From: Auanema rhodensis
Taxonomy: Eukaryota; Nematoda; Chromadorea; Rhabditida; Rhabditidae
DNA: 64,000 nucleotides
Reading direction: 5' to 3'
NCBI GenBank assembly: GCA_964057225.1
Contig: OZ059896.1
Coordinates: 9,734,001 to 9,798,000, forward strand
Shown here: positions 26,406 through 39,173 of the stretch, piece after piece
Position numbering within the stretch: position 1 is the first letter of the stretch
Layout of the letters: the number at the start of each line of letters is the position of its first letter
Position numbers and translations under genes: made by a program
Notes under the pieces: model-generated
Told to the model about the DNA's origin: nothing
What the model saw: only the letters and a program-made list of their open reading frames with translations
Database searches by the model: none

Positions 26406-29400
26406 ATGAAACCATCTCGAGATCACGAACAGGATTTCAGTTGTCGTCCTTCTACATCTACACAAAGGTTAGTAAAAGTCTTCGGTTTATATATTAACGT
26501 ATTTGTATATTTCAGCTTTGATGAACATTTTCATAACGATGAGTTTAATATCAGGTTTGTAATTTTATTGTTTTTTCATCATTAAAAATAATTTAGTGAA
26601 AAACCTGAAAACTCTCCGAAAAGGGCACATAAGGTTATTCATTCCACCCCAATCAAACTATTGAAGTCCAGGTTTTTATTTATTGTTTGTAAATTTAAAA
26701 TATTAAACTTTTAGAATGCCTGCAGAGTTATTAGAGGGAGCCAATGATGAAGAAATTGTAAAAATGTGGAAACAAATGGATGAAAAGTTAGAACGGAATG
26801 CTAGACAGCACAATTTATCAGCTTTTAATGTTAAAAGCATTCTTCATGTAAGTATTTCGTTGAATATTCGAATAAATATATAATAGCTTTAGCATTTCAT
26901 TAAAAATCCTTCAACTTTGTCCATGTTTATGGGTATTGCTGATGGAGAAACAAATACAGGTTTGCCATCAGTTAAAATAACAAGATCAAAAGTGAAAAAA
27001 GATGAAACGGTAAAAATATATCTTATAAGTAAACTTAATAAGAGCTTTTGTAGAATACTAAGGAACTTAAACTTCGACCTGTCAATACCAATTTAGAATC
27101 GAAAAGGCCTCATTCATTTTTAGATTTATCATATGATGATGAAGAAGGTGATTAGCCATTTAAAACCATGATTATATATATTTTTTAGATGACGAGGATT
27201 ATCAACCTTCCGAATCAACAAATGATGAAGCTGCTGCTGTAACTATTTATTTTATATATTTTATTTTTGTGCCTATTACAGAGTGAAATAGACGAAACAT
27301 CTTTGGAAGGAGAAATTGCTGATGTTCATGAAGAATCTTTTTTAAATCGTACTTTAACGGATGATCAGTTTGTGATAGATTTAGATAATGTATCTTCGTT
27401 AAGAATATATTCATTCAACTAAATGCGCTTTTAGGAAAAAGGTTATGAATTACGTTCTCGAACTTCTAATTTAAATGATGCTGCAATTCATGATGAATTA
27501 GCTGATAGTAATAATGAAATAATTATGACAAGAGAAGCTGATGTATGTTTTGATTTTGCCTTTTCATATCAATGCCTTGATTTAAGGTTTTTTCTAATGT
27601 GGACGACTGTTATAGAGAGTTTTTGTATGGTCTTCAAGAGACAGATACGAAGCACGGTAATATTTCGAACAAAAAGTTATAAAAACAAAGTAGTTACAGA
27701 TAACAATTTGGACATTGGAGACGATGATGATACAGATTATAATCCTCAAGAAGATTTAGAACTTGAGGAAGAAATTGTAGATAAAGAAGAAGTTATGGTG
27801 AATCGGTTCACAGAAATTCCAAGTATGTACGATATTTAAAATTAAATTTTTATGAAGTAATATTCAGGGAGAGAAGTTGAGGGTATGTTTCGTGATTTGT
27901 TGGACGATCGGACAATTCAAGAAACTATCCCATCCTTAATGCCGTTGAATGCTTCTAAACAACCAAACAACCTTATTCAACGGGCAGAAAGCAAACCTAG
28001 AGTAAGTTATTATTTACATTTTAGTTAAATTCTATTGTTTAAGGTAAGAAGAAGACCAGATTTTGTAAAAACTGCAGATGTTCCTATTTATAATGATTCT
28101 TGTACTCTTTTAAACGGTATTATTCTAAATATTTCAAGTGATACTTACTTCGAATTTGTTTTAGATAAAATTTCTGTATATTTCCGAGCTTGTGAATATG
28201 ATCAACTTCAAATACAATTAGAACAGGTTTGTTATTTTTTATTGATGATGAATGTAAAATTTTTAATACCTTTGTTCAGCATGTACAATTATTAACTCAA
28301 GGTGTTGTATTATGTAATCATGATCCTAGTTTATATTCAGTTAAAGATAGGTTTCAAACTATGATCGTAAGTTAAACTGAATTCTATTTGTTTAACTTAA
28401 TTAATTTTAGAATGATATAGATAGTAAATTTTATGAATTCGGATCTAATTCATTTTTTAATATTTCAAATCTTGAAGGGTCTATCAAAACATGTCATGAT
28501 ATCTTAAAGGTTTCCATATTAAAGAAATATATATATAATGTCTTTGTCTGTAGATTCGTGAAGTAGCTGCTAGTGATATTAAATGGGCCAACTCTATTTA
28601 TCAAGGTTCTTCAGTTTTTTATTTTCAATTAACTTTTTTTTTCAGGATTTTTTCCTAGGCCTGAAGCTTGCTTAGCTATGTCTCGTAGCGAAGCTATATT
28701 ATATCCCAAACTGATTCCTATACTTCAACCTACTTTTGGCTTAGGATGCACTCCATTTTTCTCACCAAATGATGACCTTTTACTCGCCCTAGGACTAATG
28801 CAATTTGGACATGTACCTAACTCTACTCGAAGAGATTACGCCGGACGGTTTCTTTTTTTCATATATAGTAAGAGAAGAATGTCATTTTCAGTTATTATTT
28901 AATCGCTAAGCATATCTTAAAAAGTAAATCAACTTGTCAAATCAGAAACCATTTGAAAAATGTGCGAATTCGCAGTGATGGTAATGTTTTATATAAAATA
29001 ATTGTGGTATGTTAAAATATATTTAGCATTGAATTTAAAAGATATTTAAAGGAATCTGAAGATGGTTATCCCAATCTTACAATAAGTTCTGCTTTCAATG
29101 ATAAGTTTGAAGGGACCATGATGTCATGGCCCGCGGATGCTCGGCCAATATGGTTTGAAGTGATCTTTTTATCTTTTAAGCTTTGAAGTTATTCATCAAT
29201 TTCTAGATGTTTTGGAATACTTTTGAATTGGAATCAGAAAATGTTTTAAGCAAAATTTTTCCGAAGCCCATGCCTGAAGTTCCTAAACAAAAAGGAAAAA
29301 AAAACGGTTCAACGGAAAAGAAATCAAGAGCATCATCTCGAGGATCAAGACTAGAAACACCGGTATATTTTTTTTTTATCATACACGTTTTTTTTAATTT

Positions 29401-32400
29401 TAAATTTCAGTCTCCGCTTGTTCAATCTAAATCTGTATCCCCCGCTTCTAATCTTAGTTTGCAGGTTGAATAAAAATTTCATTTATCAAATGTTACTCCA
29501 TATATATTACAGTCGCATACCCCTGGCAAATGTGTACCTATATCTATGCCATCAAGTGGAGCACTTCTTGTTGGATCTCCTGCAGTGGGATTTCAGCTTA
29601 TAAATCTCTCACAACAGCAAATGTTCTATGTGAGCAATCCCAGTGATCCTATTGAGATACCGATAGGAGAATTAATGGTTTTTTTCTTCAGTGGTTTCAA
29701 ATTTCTGATCTTAATTTTCAGCCTGAAGATCAATCTGTTAAAGATCAGCTGGAGATGTCTTTGACTCCAGTTCCTTCTCCAGATCCCCAAAGTTCCACAT
29801 CGTGTCATTCTGAGAAACAACAGAAGGTATTGTTTCATTCCAAATATTTTTCTATATGTTTAATTAACAGAAAACTAAGTCTGCTACTAAGCAGTCGACT
29901 AGTTCTAGAAAAAGAGTGCAAGCTGCCAAAAAGGAAAAATCTCCTCCAACCAAACGAAGAAAGCTTGTTAATGAACCTTCTGTTCGTATAACAAGAAGTC
30001 GAGCAAAAAGGGAAATATCTCCTATAGCGAAGGAAAAAGAAATCTTGTCGGAACCATCATCTCGCTGTTCATCTCGCAGAAAACGAAACGATGACGAATT
30101 ATTGAAAGTAGAAGAAAAAAATGACATTACACCATCGTCGGATCAGATCATTGAAGAGGAAATCCCGGTTACCCCTCTAATTTCTGAATCGAGAGCTATT
30201 TCTTCTCAATCTGAGAATTCGGATGTCCTGCCAAGAGCGAATTCTCTGGCTTCCGGAACAATATCTATATGTAGCAATATATCTGGAAAACATAATGACA
30301 GTGTCTGTTCGAAGCACAGTTCGCCGGTTTGTATTTCTGAACTGTTAGTATTTATTATTTTACTCAGACTCATTCCTCAGCAGAAATGGATGATTCAAGA
30401 AATTTATCAAGCTGTAATGGATATGATTATTCAGGTTTCGTGTTACCTCCATCATTTCAATGTGGAAGAAATGCTATGGTATATTGGAAATTTCTTTCAT
30501 TCTTACTGTACATTTTTTCAGAATTCGTGCATTCCCAAAACACCAGTTCCAAGAACTCCTTCAGATTCTTCTCCTATTCCTTCTCCTATGCATTTGTCAG
30601 TGACAAAATCAGAAATATGCGAAAATACAGTAGTTTTATGAAATAAATTTAACTTATTATTTATCCTGCAATTTAGATAATTCCATTGACTCCTCGTGAC
30701 GACGGGTATTCTCAAAGTCCTTCTATACCTATCACTCAAATGATGCAAGCACGTGCAATTACAGAACCAACGGAAACTTCTCAAGCTGTGCGGTCTCTTT
30801 TCAATCAAGTTTGTAATTTAATGCAATCCATGTACCAGTCTAATGTATTAGGCGGACTCCGATTCATCGACTTCTTCAAAAGAAAATTATTATGAAGTTC
30901 CTCGTCAAACTACGTTTTCTACTTCATTTTCATTAATAGCTGCAGAAATTCCGGATCCCATCCCTAGTACTTCATCGAACATGGAGAGTGAGCTTAAAGA
31001 AGATAAGAAAACTGTATGTAATTCTTTTTAATATTTGGATATATTTTTGTGTTTAGGGCGATGAAGATGAATATGAATGTGAAGACATTCGTGTAGCAGG
31101 AAGTTCTCAATTGAATGTCGAGGATATTCCAAAAAGGGGCAAAAAGCGGACAAGAGAAGAGAAGGTATTTCTAGTAATTGCATTGTTACGTTTTCAACTG
31201 CTTAATGTAGAACACTGATGGAAAATTGGGTATGTCAAACGATGCTTATCGCATTCGGCAGGAATGTTCATTAGCAAAAAAAATAGCTTTTGATGTAAAG
31301 CAAAGACTTTCGATGCACAATGAAGTTTATTCACAAGTTCAAAAAATTATGAGCTCATTATCATCTCAAGCTATGGTATATTTTATAAGTTTATTATCAT
31401 TACTTATGACGATTAATTTATAGAAAATGGAACAACTTGAAGAGCTGTTATATCCAGATCATGTTGATGCATTGTGTCTTCTTACGGTACTGGTCGACAA
31501 CGATGCTTTATCCAAAAAATTGCTGTTATGTCCGCTTAGAAGAAGTTATAGAGCAGCTTTCAATATTCTTCTAGCCATCGAGGTAATCGAACAGTTTTGA
31601 AACAAACTTAGTTTTTCTTTTAGTCATATGCCACTCATGTACGTTTAAAGCCAACTGCCAAAAACTTGTTTAAAACGCTCACTAAAATTGGTAAATATCT
31701 AATATATTTATTAAAGCATTTGTTTGATACCTTATTAAGGACCTTTCACTTCTGATGATGTTTATCCTATATTGAAAGATATGATAGGTAATGAAAAGCC
31801 ATTGTGGTCATATCTTAAGAAATTCTCACCTTTACCCTATGAAGAAGAGTAAGTTATTTTCTGTTTTGTTGAACATTTCAGTATTTAATTTTAAACATGT
31901 GACCTGACTTTTTGTTTCTTTCTATAACCATGTGCACTTAGATCTCTGATAACTGACTATGAGTTCGTCGATCTAACGAAAGATGATATAACTACGAAAG
32001 ATATGCATTATGAGGTTATATCAAGTTTGGATGCTATTTTAGGAGGAACTCCGTGTAAAAAAGGAAATAAAATCCAGGTATTCTATTGGAACCTAATAAT
32101 TTTTACTATTCTGCTCTAGGTTAACGGCGAACATCTTTTTGGTCAGCATGGAAGTGTATATGTTCCGGTAAATGTGAAGTTTACTTCTTGCAAAAAACAG
32201 GAAGTAATTATTTGCATTCTTGCATGTAATTCATGTTTGAGATTTTAGACTAAACTTTCCTCGAGTGATGTTATATCTAGTACTTTGAGTGAACCTCAAA
32301 ATGAAGAAGAACAGCCGTTATGGACAAGATCTGAAGATTTATCTATTCTCACTACATTCACAGGCTTAGACTGTGATGAGAACGCAGCTCTACAAGAATT

Positions 32401-32470
32401 AAGTAAAGTAATGTCATATTCCGAAGAACATATCAAGTCAAGACTTCACTTTTTACTTTCTTTTGTCTAA
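26406..32470 (+). CDS. gon-4: GON-4 / GON4L-like transcriptional regulator
   Basis: Nuclear protein of the GON4L/YY1AP family, required in C. elegans for gonadal cell divisions. About 30 short exons beginning MKPSRDHEQDFSCRPSTS. Seen: acidic blocks with the family hallmark DDEDYQPSE (27189 on) and DDDDTDYNPQED (27700 on); the core block with YREFLYGL, QVQLLTQG-type sequence (HVQLLTQGVVLCNHDPSLYS, 28280 on) and FSPNDDLLLALGLMQFGH (28765 on), which matches the GON4L core; a basic, Ser/Pro-rich middle with nuclear-localisation-like KRRK stretches (29870-30350); and a C-terminal SANT/Myb-like segment WTRSEDLSILTTF (32320 on) ending at 32470. Most joins keep frame. The junction between about 28970 and 29050 does not resolve with canonical sites. 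AATAAA at 32551. Confidence 0.8.
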
Positions 32471-32840
32471 TTGGGTATTCTTATCAGCAATGTTGTAAAT
32501 ATTGTACATAACTTCATATCATGCATCCTGCTCAATCACTTTAATTCCATAATAAATCTAAAATTATGATTAAAAAATTAATTGTGTCGCTTCCATTTTT
32601 AATGTTTATTTCTCGCGGTTATGAGAGATAATAGACAATAACATAAAATAAACAATTATTTTTAAAAATTAGTGGAGATATTTGGAAGAAATATTTTGTT
32701 TCAAACAGATTTTCTAACCTATATAAAAATGTTGCACATCTATGATCAATTCAAGAAACTGAGTATTCTGGAACGGTGTCATAATACACAAAAATGAAAA
32801 GTGTGTGTTGCTGGTGATACTTCATTTCTTCTGATTCTGC
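32471..32840. terminator. Convergent 3' region of gon-4 and the secreted-protein gene
   Basis: Has AATAAA at 32551 for gon-4. The rest is AT-rich; no other feature. Confidence 0.5.
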
Positions 32841-33414
32841 TTAAATTTCTTTTTCAGAATTCGTTATTTGATGCTTTGAGGAAGTAGTTGTAGCTGATTG
32901 AGCATTGCCACCATTTTGACCATCTTGACCTATAACACAAATATCAAAGAATGAAACAGAAGTATAAAGTCTTGCCGATTGGCCTCATAAACTTTTTTGC
33001 AGACTTCATATTTCTGGAAAAGTTTTGTTTCAGTCTTTTCTCTAGTTCGTCTTTGACTGGACTATCTTTCTTTTCTTCAGATGAGTTGTTTGACTTTGCA
33101 AGCTTCACCAATAAGTCTTCAAGATTCGGTTCGGGGAATTTTTTCATTGCACGTGCAGCTTCTTCAATCTCGCTGGGTGTCATTTCTAAGAGAATTCTGA
33201 GAGGAGTATTTTTAAATATAAGGAAATCGTTTTCTTTTTGGTATATGAATAATCCAATATAATCATTGGCTTTCATCTCAGCAGCCTGAGCAGATGTCAA
33301 TTTCTGCATTTTCCCGGTCGTTACATGAAACAGATTTTGCAATATTATGGAATCTGTATCAGCTGCGGTCAGATTCAAAGTAGCAATTGCAATAAGGAAT
33401 ATGGCGATAAGCAT
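32841..33414 (-). CDS. Small secreted protein with GC-AG intron
   Basis: Family not recognised. Two exons, 33414-32976 and 32929-32841, give 528 nt and 175 aa. The ATG at 33414 is chosen because it opens a classical signal peptide (MLIAIFLIAIATLNLTAA) and lies 24 bases after a TTTTCTTAG acceptor (33438) that looks like a trans-splice site; no ATG precedes it. The mature part is charged and helix-prone (LLEMTPSEIEEAARAMKKF), with one NNSS glycosylation site, no cysteine pairs and a low-complexity hydrophilic tail (GQDGQNGGNAQSATTTSS). The 46-nt intron starts with GC, not GT, and frame is kept only by using it. Secretion is inferred. It converges with gon-4. Confidence 0.7.
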
Positions 33415-34163
33415 GGTTATAATTACAGCCAAATTTTCTAAGAAAAGAAAATTACAAAGCTTATAACAACGAAATTAAGAAAGATCAAGAAATCAGAAAT
33501 TTTCAAAAGTCATAGACCATTCACGTGTATTTTTATAGAAATCTTTCATTTTAGGAAGACCAATTAGAAAATTTCGCACAATAATTGTGTCTAGTATTCG
33601 TACTTTCTAAATAGTTACCAAAATACGGTAAAATGAATAGAAATGGAAATTTTTATAAGAAGTAACTGCCTATAGTGAAAATATATCCTCGAAATCAGTT
33701 GGGCAAAGTGTAAATGTCAGTTGTTTATAATTGAAAAAACGTCTACGAAGACGTAGATAAACGGTTGTAATAGTTGAACTCTTCAGAGAACTAATGTTTT
33801 TATTATAAATAGTATATTGTTCTTCTGTTTACTATACTATAAAGTTCAAAACGTTTATAATACTGAGGTTATTTGAAGCTGTAATCGGAATGTTTTTTTT
33901 AAATTCTATAAGTGCTTATTCTAAACGTTTATTACATTATAAAACAAAAGAAACTGAAAATAAGAACGATAGTAAAATTCAATTTCTTCTGAATTATTAA
34001 AAGGTTGTTGAATCGATATTTTCTTCAGATATAGGAAGCATAATGCCATTAGCGTGAGAGTTCTGGATTCTCTTATTAGAGTGATGTACACAGTAGAAGA
34101 AAAGGAGGACACCGCAACTCCTCCTACGTTGGTTACATTCAGAATTTCAAGTATAACTCTGCC
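33415..34163. promoter_or_regulatory. Divergent promoter region
   Basis: Separates the secreted-protein gene (-) from the membrane-protein gene (+). Contains a perfect inverted repeat ACGTCT-ACGA-AGACGT at 33739-33754. The last part (about 34020-34163) is open in another frame but has no start or splice support. Confidence 0.35.
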
Positions 34164-34945
34164 ATGGTCCTTTTACTATGTATTCTTTACTTGTTTCATG
34201 CCCACATCTTACAATATGCTCAATCGAATTCATTTTCTGAGTTTGATGAATATAACTTTACCAGTGCTCGATCTCGATTGGAACAGGTAAGAATTCAATT
34301 ATAGATTTTAAAAAATATCAAAAATGATTTCATTTGAAATCAAAACAACGAAACCCAATGAGTAATATTGGTCCATGGTCCTGTTCTTATGACTGTATGG
34401 AATCTACAAAGAATCACAATCCTACAGAACAAGATAGGTGCCTCGAATGGAAGATTTTGACTATGAGGAGCAAAGGAGAAAACTGTATAAACGTGGTAAG
34501 TGAAAGTTTTTAGCGAATGGGTGTGATTATTATTATTAGATTCCAATGGCCTGGATTCAAAATAGAACAGTTGAAGTAATTCAGAAGATGTATTCTGGTG
34601 GGCCAAGAGAAATTTATGAAGAGCTGGTGAAGTTGGGCATTTTTGAGTCAGACTCAGGGAATGAGCCGTTTATTCATAAATTAGAGAGAAACAGCACACT
34701 TGTTGTAAGTTATATCAGCACTTTTATAAATTTAACACATATTTAAGTATATCATGTCTGTTCTACTTATGTTCGTAATTTGCATGGCGATGGCATATTT
34801 TTTTCGTATATTCGTGAAAAGACGAACTCATCAACTACATGGTTATAGAACACAAACTGGTATAAGCTAATTTCCACTAAAATCGCAGTAATATATAATT
34901 GCAGTTACATGTAAAAACAATCAAGAAATCGCTGAACTAGTGTAA
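34164..34945 (+). CDS. Single-pass type I membrane protein, unrecognised; one junction unresolved
   Basis: Exon 1 (34164-34286) encodes a signal peptide, MVLLLCILYLFHAHI, then an acidic stretch ending SARSRLEQ. The next block (about 34361-34495) has a GPWSCSYDC motif reminiscent of a thrombospondin-type turn and further cysteines. Then come an exon at about 34541-34705 (IPMAWIQNRTVEVI onward) and a transmembrane exon from about 34746 (YIMSVLLMFVICMAMAYFF followed by basic KRR). A last exon ends ELV at stop 34943-34945. The join of exon 1 to exon 2 fails: the available acceptors leave a stop or the wrong phase, so there is a missed exon, unusual acceptor, sequence error or real frameshift around 34287-34362. 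Membrane topology is inferred from the signal peptide and single hydrophobic segment. The 3' end is 113 bases from the convergent BTB gene. Confidence 0.55.
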
Positions 34946-35058
34946 AATGTTGAGCAGAAAAATGTGATGATTGTCATATTTATTGTGAATAGGAATAAAT
35001 TTTTGAAACTATATCGAACAAACAAAAAGTAAAAATGAAAAATTGAACAGATACAACA

Positions 35059-36928
35059 TTAGATATATTTTTTCTCCACACTAGCTACGCTAGTTCTAAA
35101 CTTATGAACAGTGTCCAAAGCTTTTATGAAAAATGAGTAATTTAACTCTTCTAACTGCCCTAATATTTCTTGCAAATTTAGATTTCTCTCCAAAGCCAGG
35201 TGCCACTGAACGTAATTATTTACTACTGATTCGAAAGGATAATATCTAGCATACCGTATCTGCTAATGTACTGATAGCGCAACTTTGAGCAACGATCATA
35301 GATCCAGGAGGAGAGGATTCAATTGAAATCAGATGCCTCCCACATTGAGAGAAGGTTTTCTCAACATCCTCTTTCTACGATGCAATATTATCTATAATTG
35401 AATGACCCTACCTACCTTCAACTGTTTGATATCATTCACAATAACTGTTTCCCAGTGTGAAAAAAATTGACGCATTACTACTGCAGGAAAGATTCCACAC
35501 AATAAACGGCCTATACGAGCAAATGAATCAAAAGGCGGAATCAGATATTGATTGAGATATACGTAGCCGAGTAACTGAATTGAGAATTAAATTTGAAATA
35601 CATATATACTTACGACGTGAATTTCTTTGGCATGAATGTCTGTAAGTAGCAAACGATTTTCATGTGAAACCATGAACAAGTTGATTGATTTCATGGATGA
35701 ATGAGTTTTTATAAGTGCCTATAATTTATTCGACAATGTGCATATGAAAAGCTTTATATACCTTTAACATATCACTAGATTTCTCTAGCATTTCGCGATG
35801 TACGAAATACTCTCTAGGTGATCCTTGCCCAACAGTAATAACCCAGTTCCATCCTAGAGGTTTTTCTCCTTTCAAAATACAATCCAAAACTTTATGGATT
35901 TCAGTATTATTTTGAGAGTGTTCAACTCTGAAATACAGTAATTGAAACGTAAATTAGGAAAACAATATACAAATTTGGGTTGAAGAAGTTGTTTATCTCG
36001 AAATAGACCTTTGGGATATCAATAGTAATGTGAAATGAAACAGAACTGTGTTTTTCAACACATTGTTTTAGATCATTTAAACTTAACAAATTTGATATGA
36101 CAAAGTTCGAGCCTTCTGAAACCATAGGATCTGAAATTATTTCAATAACAGATCTAAAATATCAGATCGTATAAACAATATGATCAACGTTCATACTTAC
36201 ATTCAACAATTTCACCAGAAGGATTTTTGAAGGATACATCGACTCGGTTTGGCTCAGGAGCCTCTTGTGATTTCTCACGGTAATTAAATCCTAAATATAA
36301 TTTAAGGAAACGACGCTTTTATTAACCGATAACCTCCTTTCAAATTCTTCTTATTCAATTGAGAACCCACAGATTTGAGGCTGAATTGGCACAAAGTATC
36401 TTCAAAGATTTTCGTGAAGGTTCAAAAAAAACTTAATCATACTATGCTCATCACTTTTAGTAACCATTAATTCAGCAGAGTAAACCCATAAGACATTATT
36501 AAAATAAACAGGCATAACATTTGCTCGAATGCTGCTTCCTACATCTATTAAGGCCTAGAAAATAAATAAATATTATTATATATTTGAAAAGAAAACTACT
36601 CTCAATCCATTACGATGAAACTTGAAGTCGTAGGAAAATCTGATAAGATTTTTTGCATCCCCTTCGATCGTTTCCAATGATACATTTTTGAAATGATTAT
36701 GATAAGCTGAAAAAAAATGTATGTTAGTTTATTATGAGTAAGAAAGTAACCTATTTCGTCATGAACAAAAAGTTTTTCACCGTTTGATAATCGAATTTCT
36801 CTAGTATCATGAACCTATAAATACTCAGAATCAGAAAATATGCTCTATGGATAGCCAAATATTCATACCTGTTCAGAACTATCATCACTAACTTTTAAGC
36901 CTTTTATAATTTCATTGATGTCAGCCAT
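35059..36928 (-). CDS. BTB/POZ-domain protein
   Basis: Likely substrate adaptor for a cullin-3 ubiquitin ligase or another BTB-mediated scaffold; this role is inferred from the domain. Twelve exons from MADINEIIKGLKVSDDSSEQ (36928-36869) to a stop at 35059. The N-terminal half has no clear match but could be MATH-like beta structure (RFSYDFKFHRNGL, VLWVYSAELMV). The BTB core is encoded around 35900-35480: WNWVITVGQG, YFVHREMLEKSSDMLKALI, then TDIHAKEIHVLLGYVYLNQY, the standard order of BTB strands and helices. The region after it (RIGRLLCGIFPAVVMRQFF) is helical, as in a BACK-like extension. No kelch repeats or zinc fingers follow. Nematodes have many divergent BTB proteins, so no orthologue is assigned. 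Confidence 0.75.
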
Positions 36929-37872
36929 TTATCAGCTTATAACTAAAATTAATATAGAAATATGTAATACAAAATATAGAAAATATATAGTTAAAATGCT
37001 AATTTTTTACGTGAATCTTTACGTGAATTTTTGAAAAATTTAAAAATAGCGCGAATATAGCGAAATGAGCAGCAATATTTCAATATAGCATATTATACTA
37101 TATTCTTAATTATATTCCACAATGCTTCATATTCATATTCATATTAAAATAATAATTACAATTAATTTTTTTTAATTTTTAACATACAGGCAGCGTTTTA
37201 TTTCGAACATCACTGCAGATTGTTTTATCATTTTTATATAAAGAATTCATAGTATTATTTGTTGAAACAGGAGTGCTCTATGATGCCCACTTTCACTATT
37301 TTATCTTGAATTATTAATATTAGATCTTTAAGCATTTATTACAGTTTTTTTTAAATGATTATTGTGATTTCAAACATTAGTTTTTCTAGTCTTAACTTCT
37401 CCATATGAAGGAAGTTGTGGCTTTCAAGCTTTTCATTTAACTGGGACCAAACGCAGAAAATGTGACAATATTATTTGCCGCATATATTGTCGTCAGAAAT
37501 TACGAGCTCTAATATTAAATTAACTTTGCTTCATTCGCCAGCCTCTCGAAATACGAAGTATGTTAAAAAAAATTACGTTTAACTAGAATTATCAGATTTA
37601 TCCGAATATCAACATGTATGAATGTCTAGAGTATGCTTCATTATTATATACATTATAATACATTATTAGATGAAAGTTAACAATATATAATATTCATGAC
37701 TTAAACCCAAAAAGTCTTAATATTATTTAGAAAATCATTATAAAAGTTATTTATGACAATAAAATGTATTATGTGTAGTTAGTGAATCCTGATACATAAC
37801 AGTGAACAGCCGGCACTTTCATCATACGATCTGAATTGTATGTAATATGTAATATATCTGCAATTTCTACAC
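36929..37872. promoter_or_regulatory. Intergenic region upstream of the BTB gene
   Basis: AT-rich. Contains a tandem direct repeat of TTTACGTGAAT at about 37007-37030, followed by a small GCGCGAAT-containing patch (37050-37075). The part from 37200 to 37872 shows no gene and includes the 3' flank of the first chemoreceptor. Confidence 0.35.
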
Positions 37873-39173
37873 TTACCCTCCCATGGAAGATGGTGTAACT
37901 GAAACTGTCCTCACACTTGTAGCACTTTTACCCATAATAAATCCTAATATTAATTTTAACGTGTTTCGAATCTGAAGTTATTATTATATTTACAAAAAAA
38001 AATCATGACAAAATAAAAAAAAAAATCACATACCTCTTGGTTACAGAATAAATATACTAAGCTGTTCATAGATGAATTCAAACACACAAAAATACCAACA
38101 ATAATAAAGGATGGTTGAAATTCTACTGAAGTCATATCAATTAAACGAGGTAAAATACGAAAGGACGTCCATTCCAGAAAATGAAATAATGATATGGCAC
38201 AGAATTGTAACGAATACCTAGAAAAGACTCGTGAACTTGAATCATATTAAGTTTAGTTTAATACATAATTTCACGTTTTCTTTGACGTTTGCGAGTCACT
38301 TGATTACCAGCATTCACTAACTTAGTGGATTTCTTGAGATATACAAAAATCTGAATTAAATAATAGTTAAAAGAGATAATTCAAAAATATGTTGTTACAT
38401 AAGTATAACATATTAGAGAAATTATAGAAGAGACACAATTTATAGGCACATTAACAAACAAGTTGGAAGCATTTATATAATCATCTCTCAATTCGTAATT
38501 ATAAGCAAGTAAATGATGATTAAAAAAAATTCTAAAAAAATTAAGAGATTTTTCTATCAAGAAATGATTTACTTACGGGCAACATGGTAGCACGAATGAA
38601 GCTAATACTGAGATTACACCAGCAGTAGGGAATAAACCCAAAGTAATTATACTAACTGTGAAGAAATTAAATATTTCTCTACCAGGGAAGCATACCACAA
38701 CTAATCTGTAATATGCTCTATAGGTTTAAGTATGAAGTATTAAAGCTTATATACCTGTTTAAGGCCATGAAAATTTGAGAAAATGTGACATAAATCCAAG
38801 CAAATTCAAATAAAAATGCAAATAGTTTTCCGAAGGCACCGTATCGTCCACCCGGAAAAATGTAATCCTGAAAATGCTCTGAGAATTCTCAAAAAAAATT
38901 TACTTCCTTACATCAGCTAAAGCACATGGGATGAGGTAGAATAAGAAGGTAGACAACATTATGATGTCAACAAAAATATGTCCAGTTGATATAATATAAA
39001 CAGGTGATTTTCTATAAAAAAAATGGTAAATAACTACTTAGAAGATAAAAAATTATAAACCTTTGAATAATTGCCAGTATGAATACTGCAGTTAATACAA
39101 CAATACATACTATTAAAGCAACTACAAGACATACTGCAAAAGCTACCGATATTTCAAATTTTAATGTTGCCAT
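37873..39173 (-). CDS. Seven-transmembrane chemoreceptor, Srx-like (copy 1)
   Basis: Nematode serpentine receptor, probably sensory neuron membrane; the ligand cannot be guessed. Eight exons, from MATLKFEISVAFAVC at 39173 to a stop at 37873. TM1 is in exon 1 (LVVALIVCIVVLTAVFILA); then YIFPGGRYGAFGKL, a DRY-position ALNRLVVVCFP after TM3, LPCCP at the end of TM4, AYNYELRDD before TM5, a basic third loop (TRKRQRKRE), HFLEWTSFRILP at TM6 and LNSSMNSLVYLFCNQEIR at TM7. The same landmarks and exon layout recur in the next two receptors. Srx class is my best guess from the NR-x-P and C-terminal N-x-E motifs; a related Sr class is possible. Family membership is firmer than class. Confidence 0.8.

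Noticed and set aside
27525-27839. Single 104-aa ORF across two gon-4 exons
   Set aside because: It reads through introns; the spliced version gives the GON4L-like YREFLYGL and acidic DYNPQED segments.
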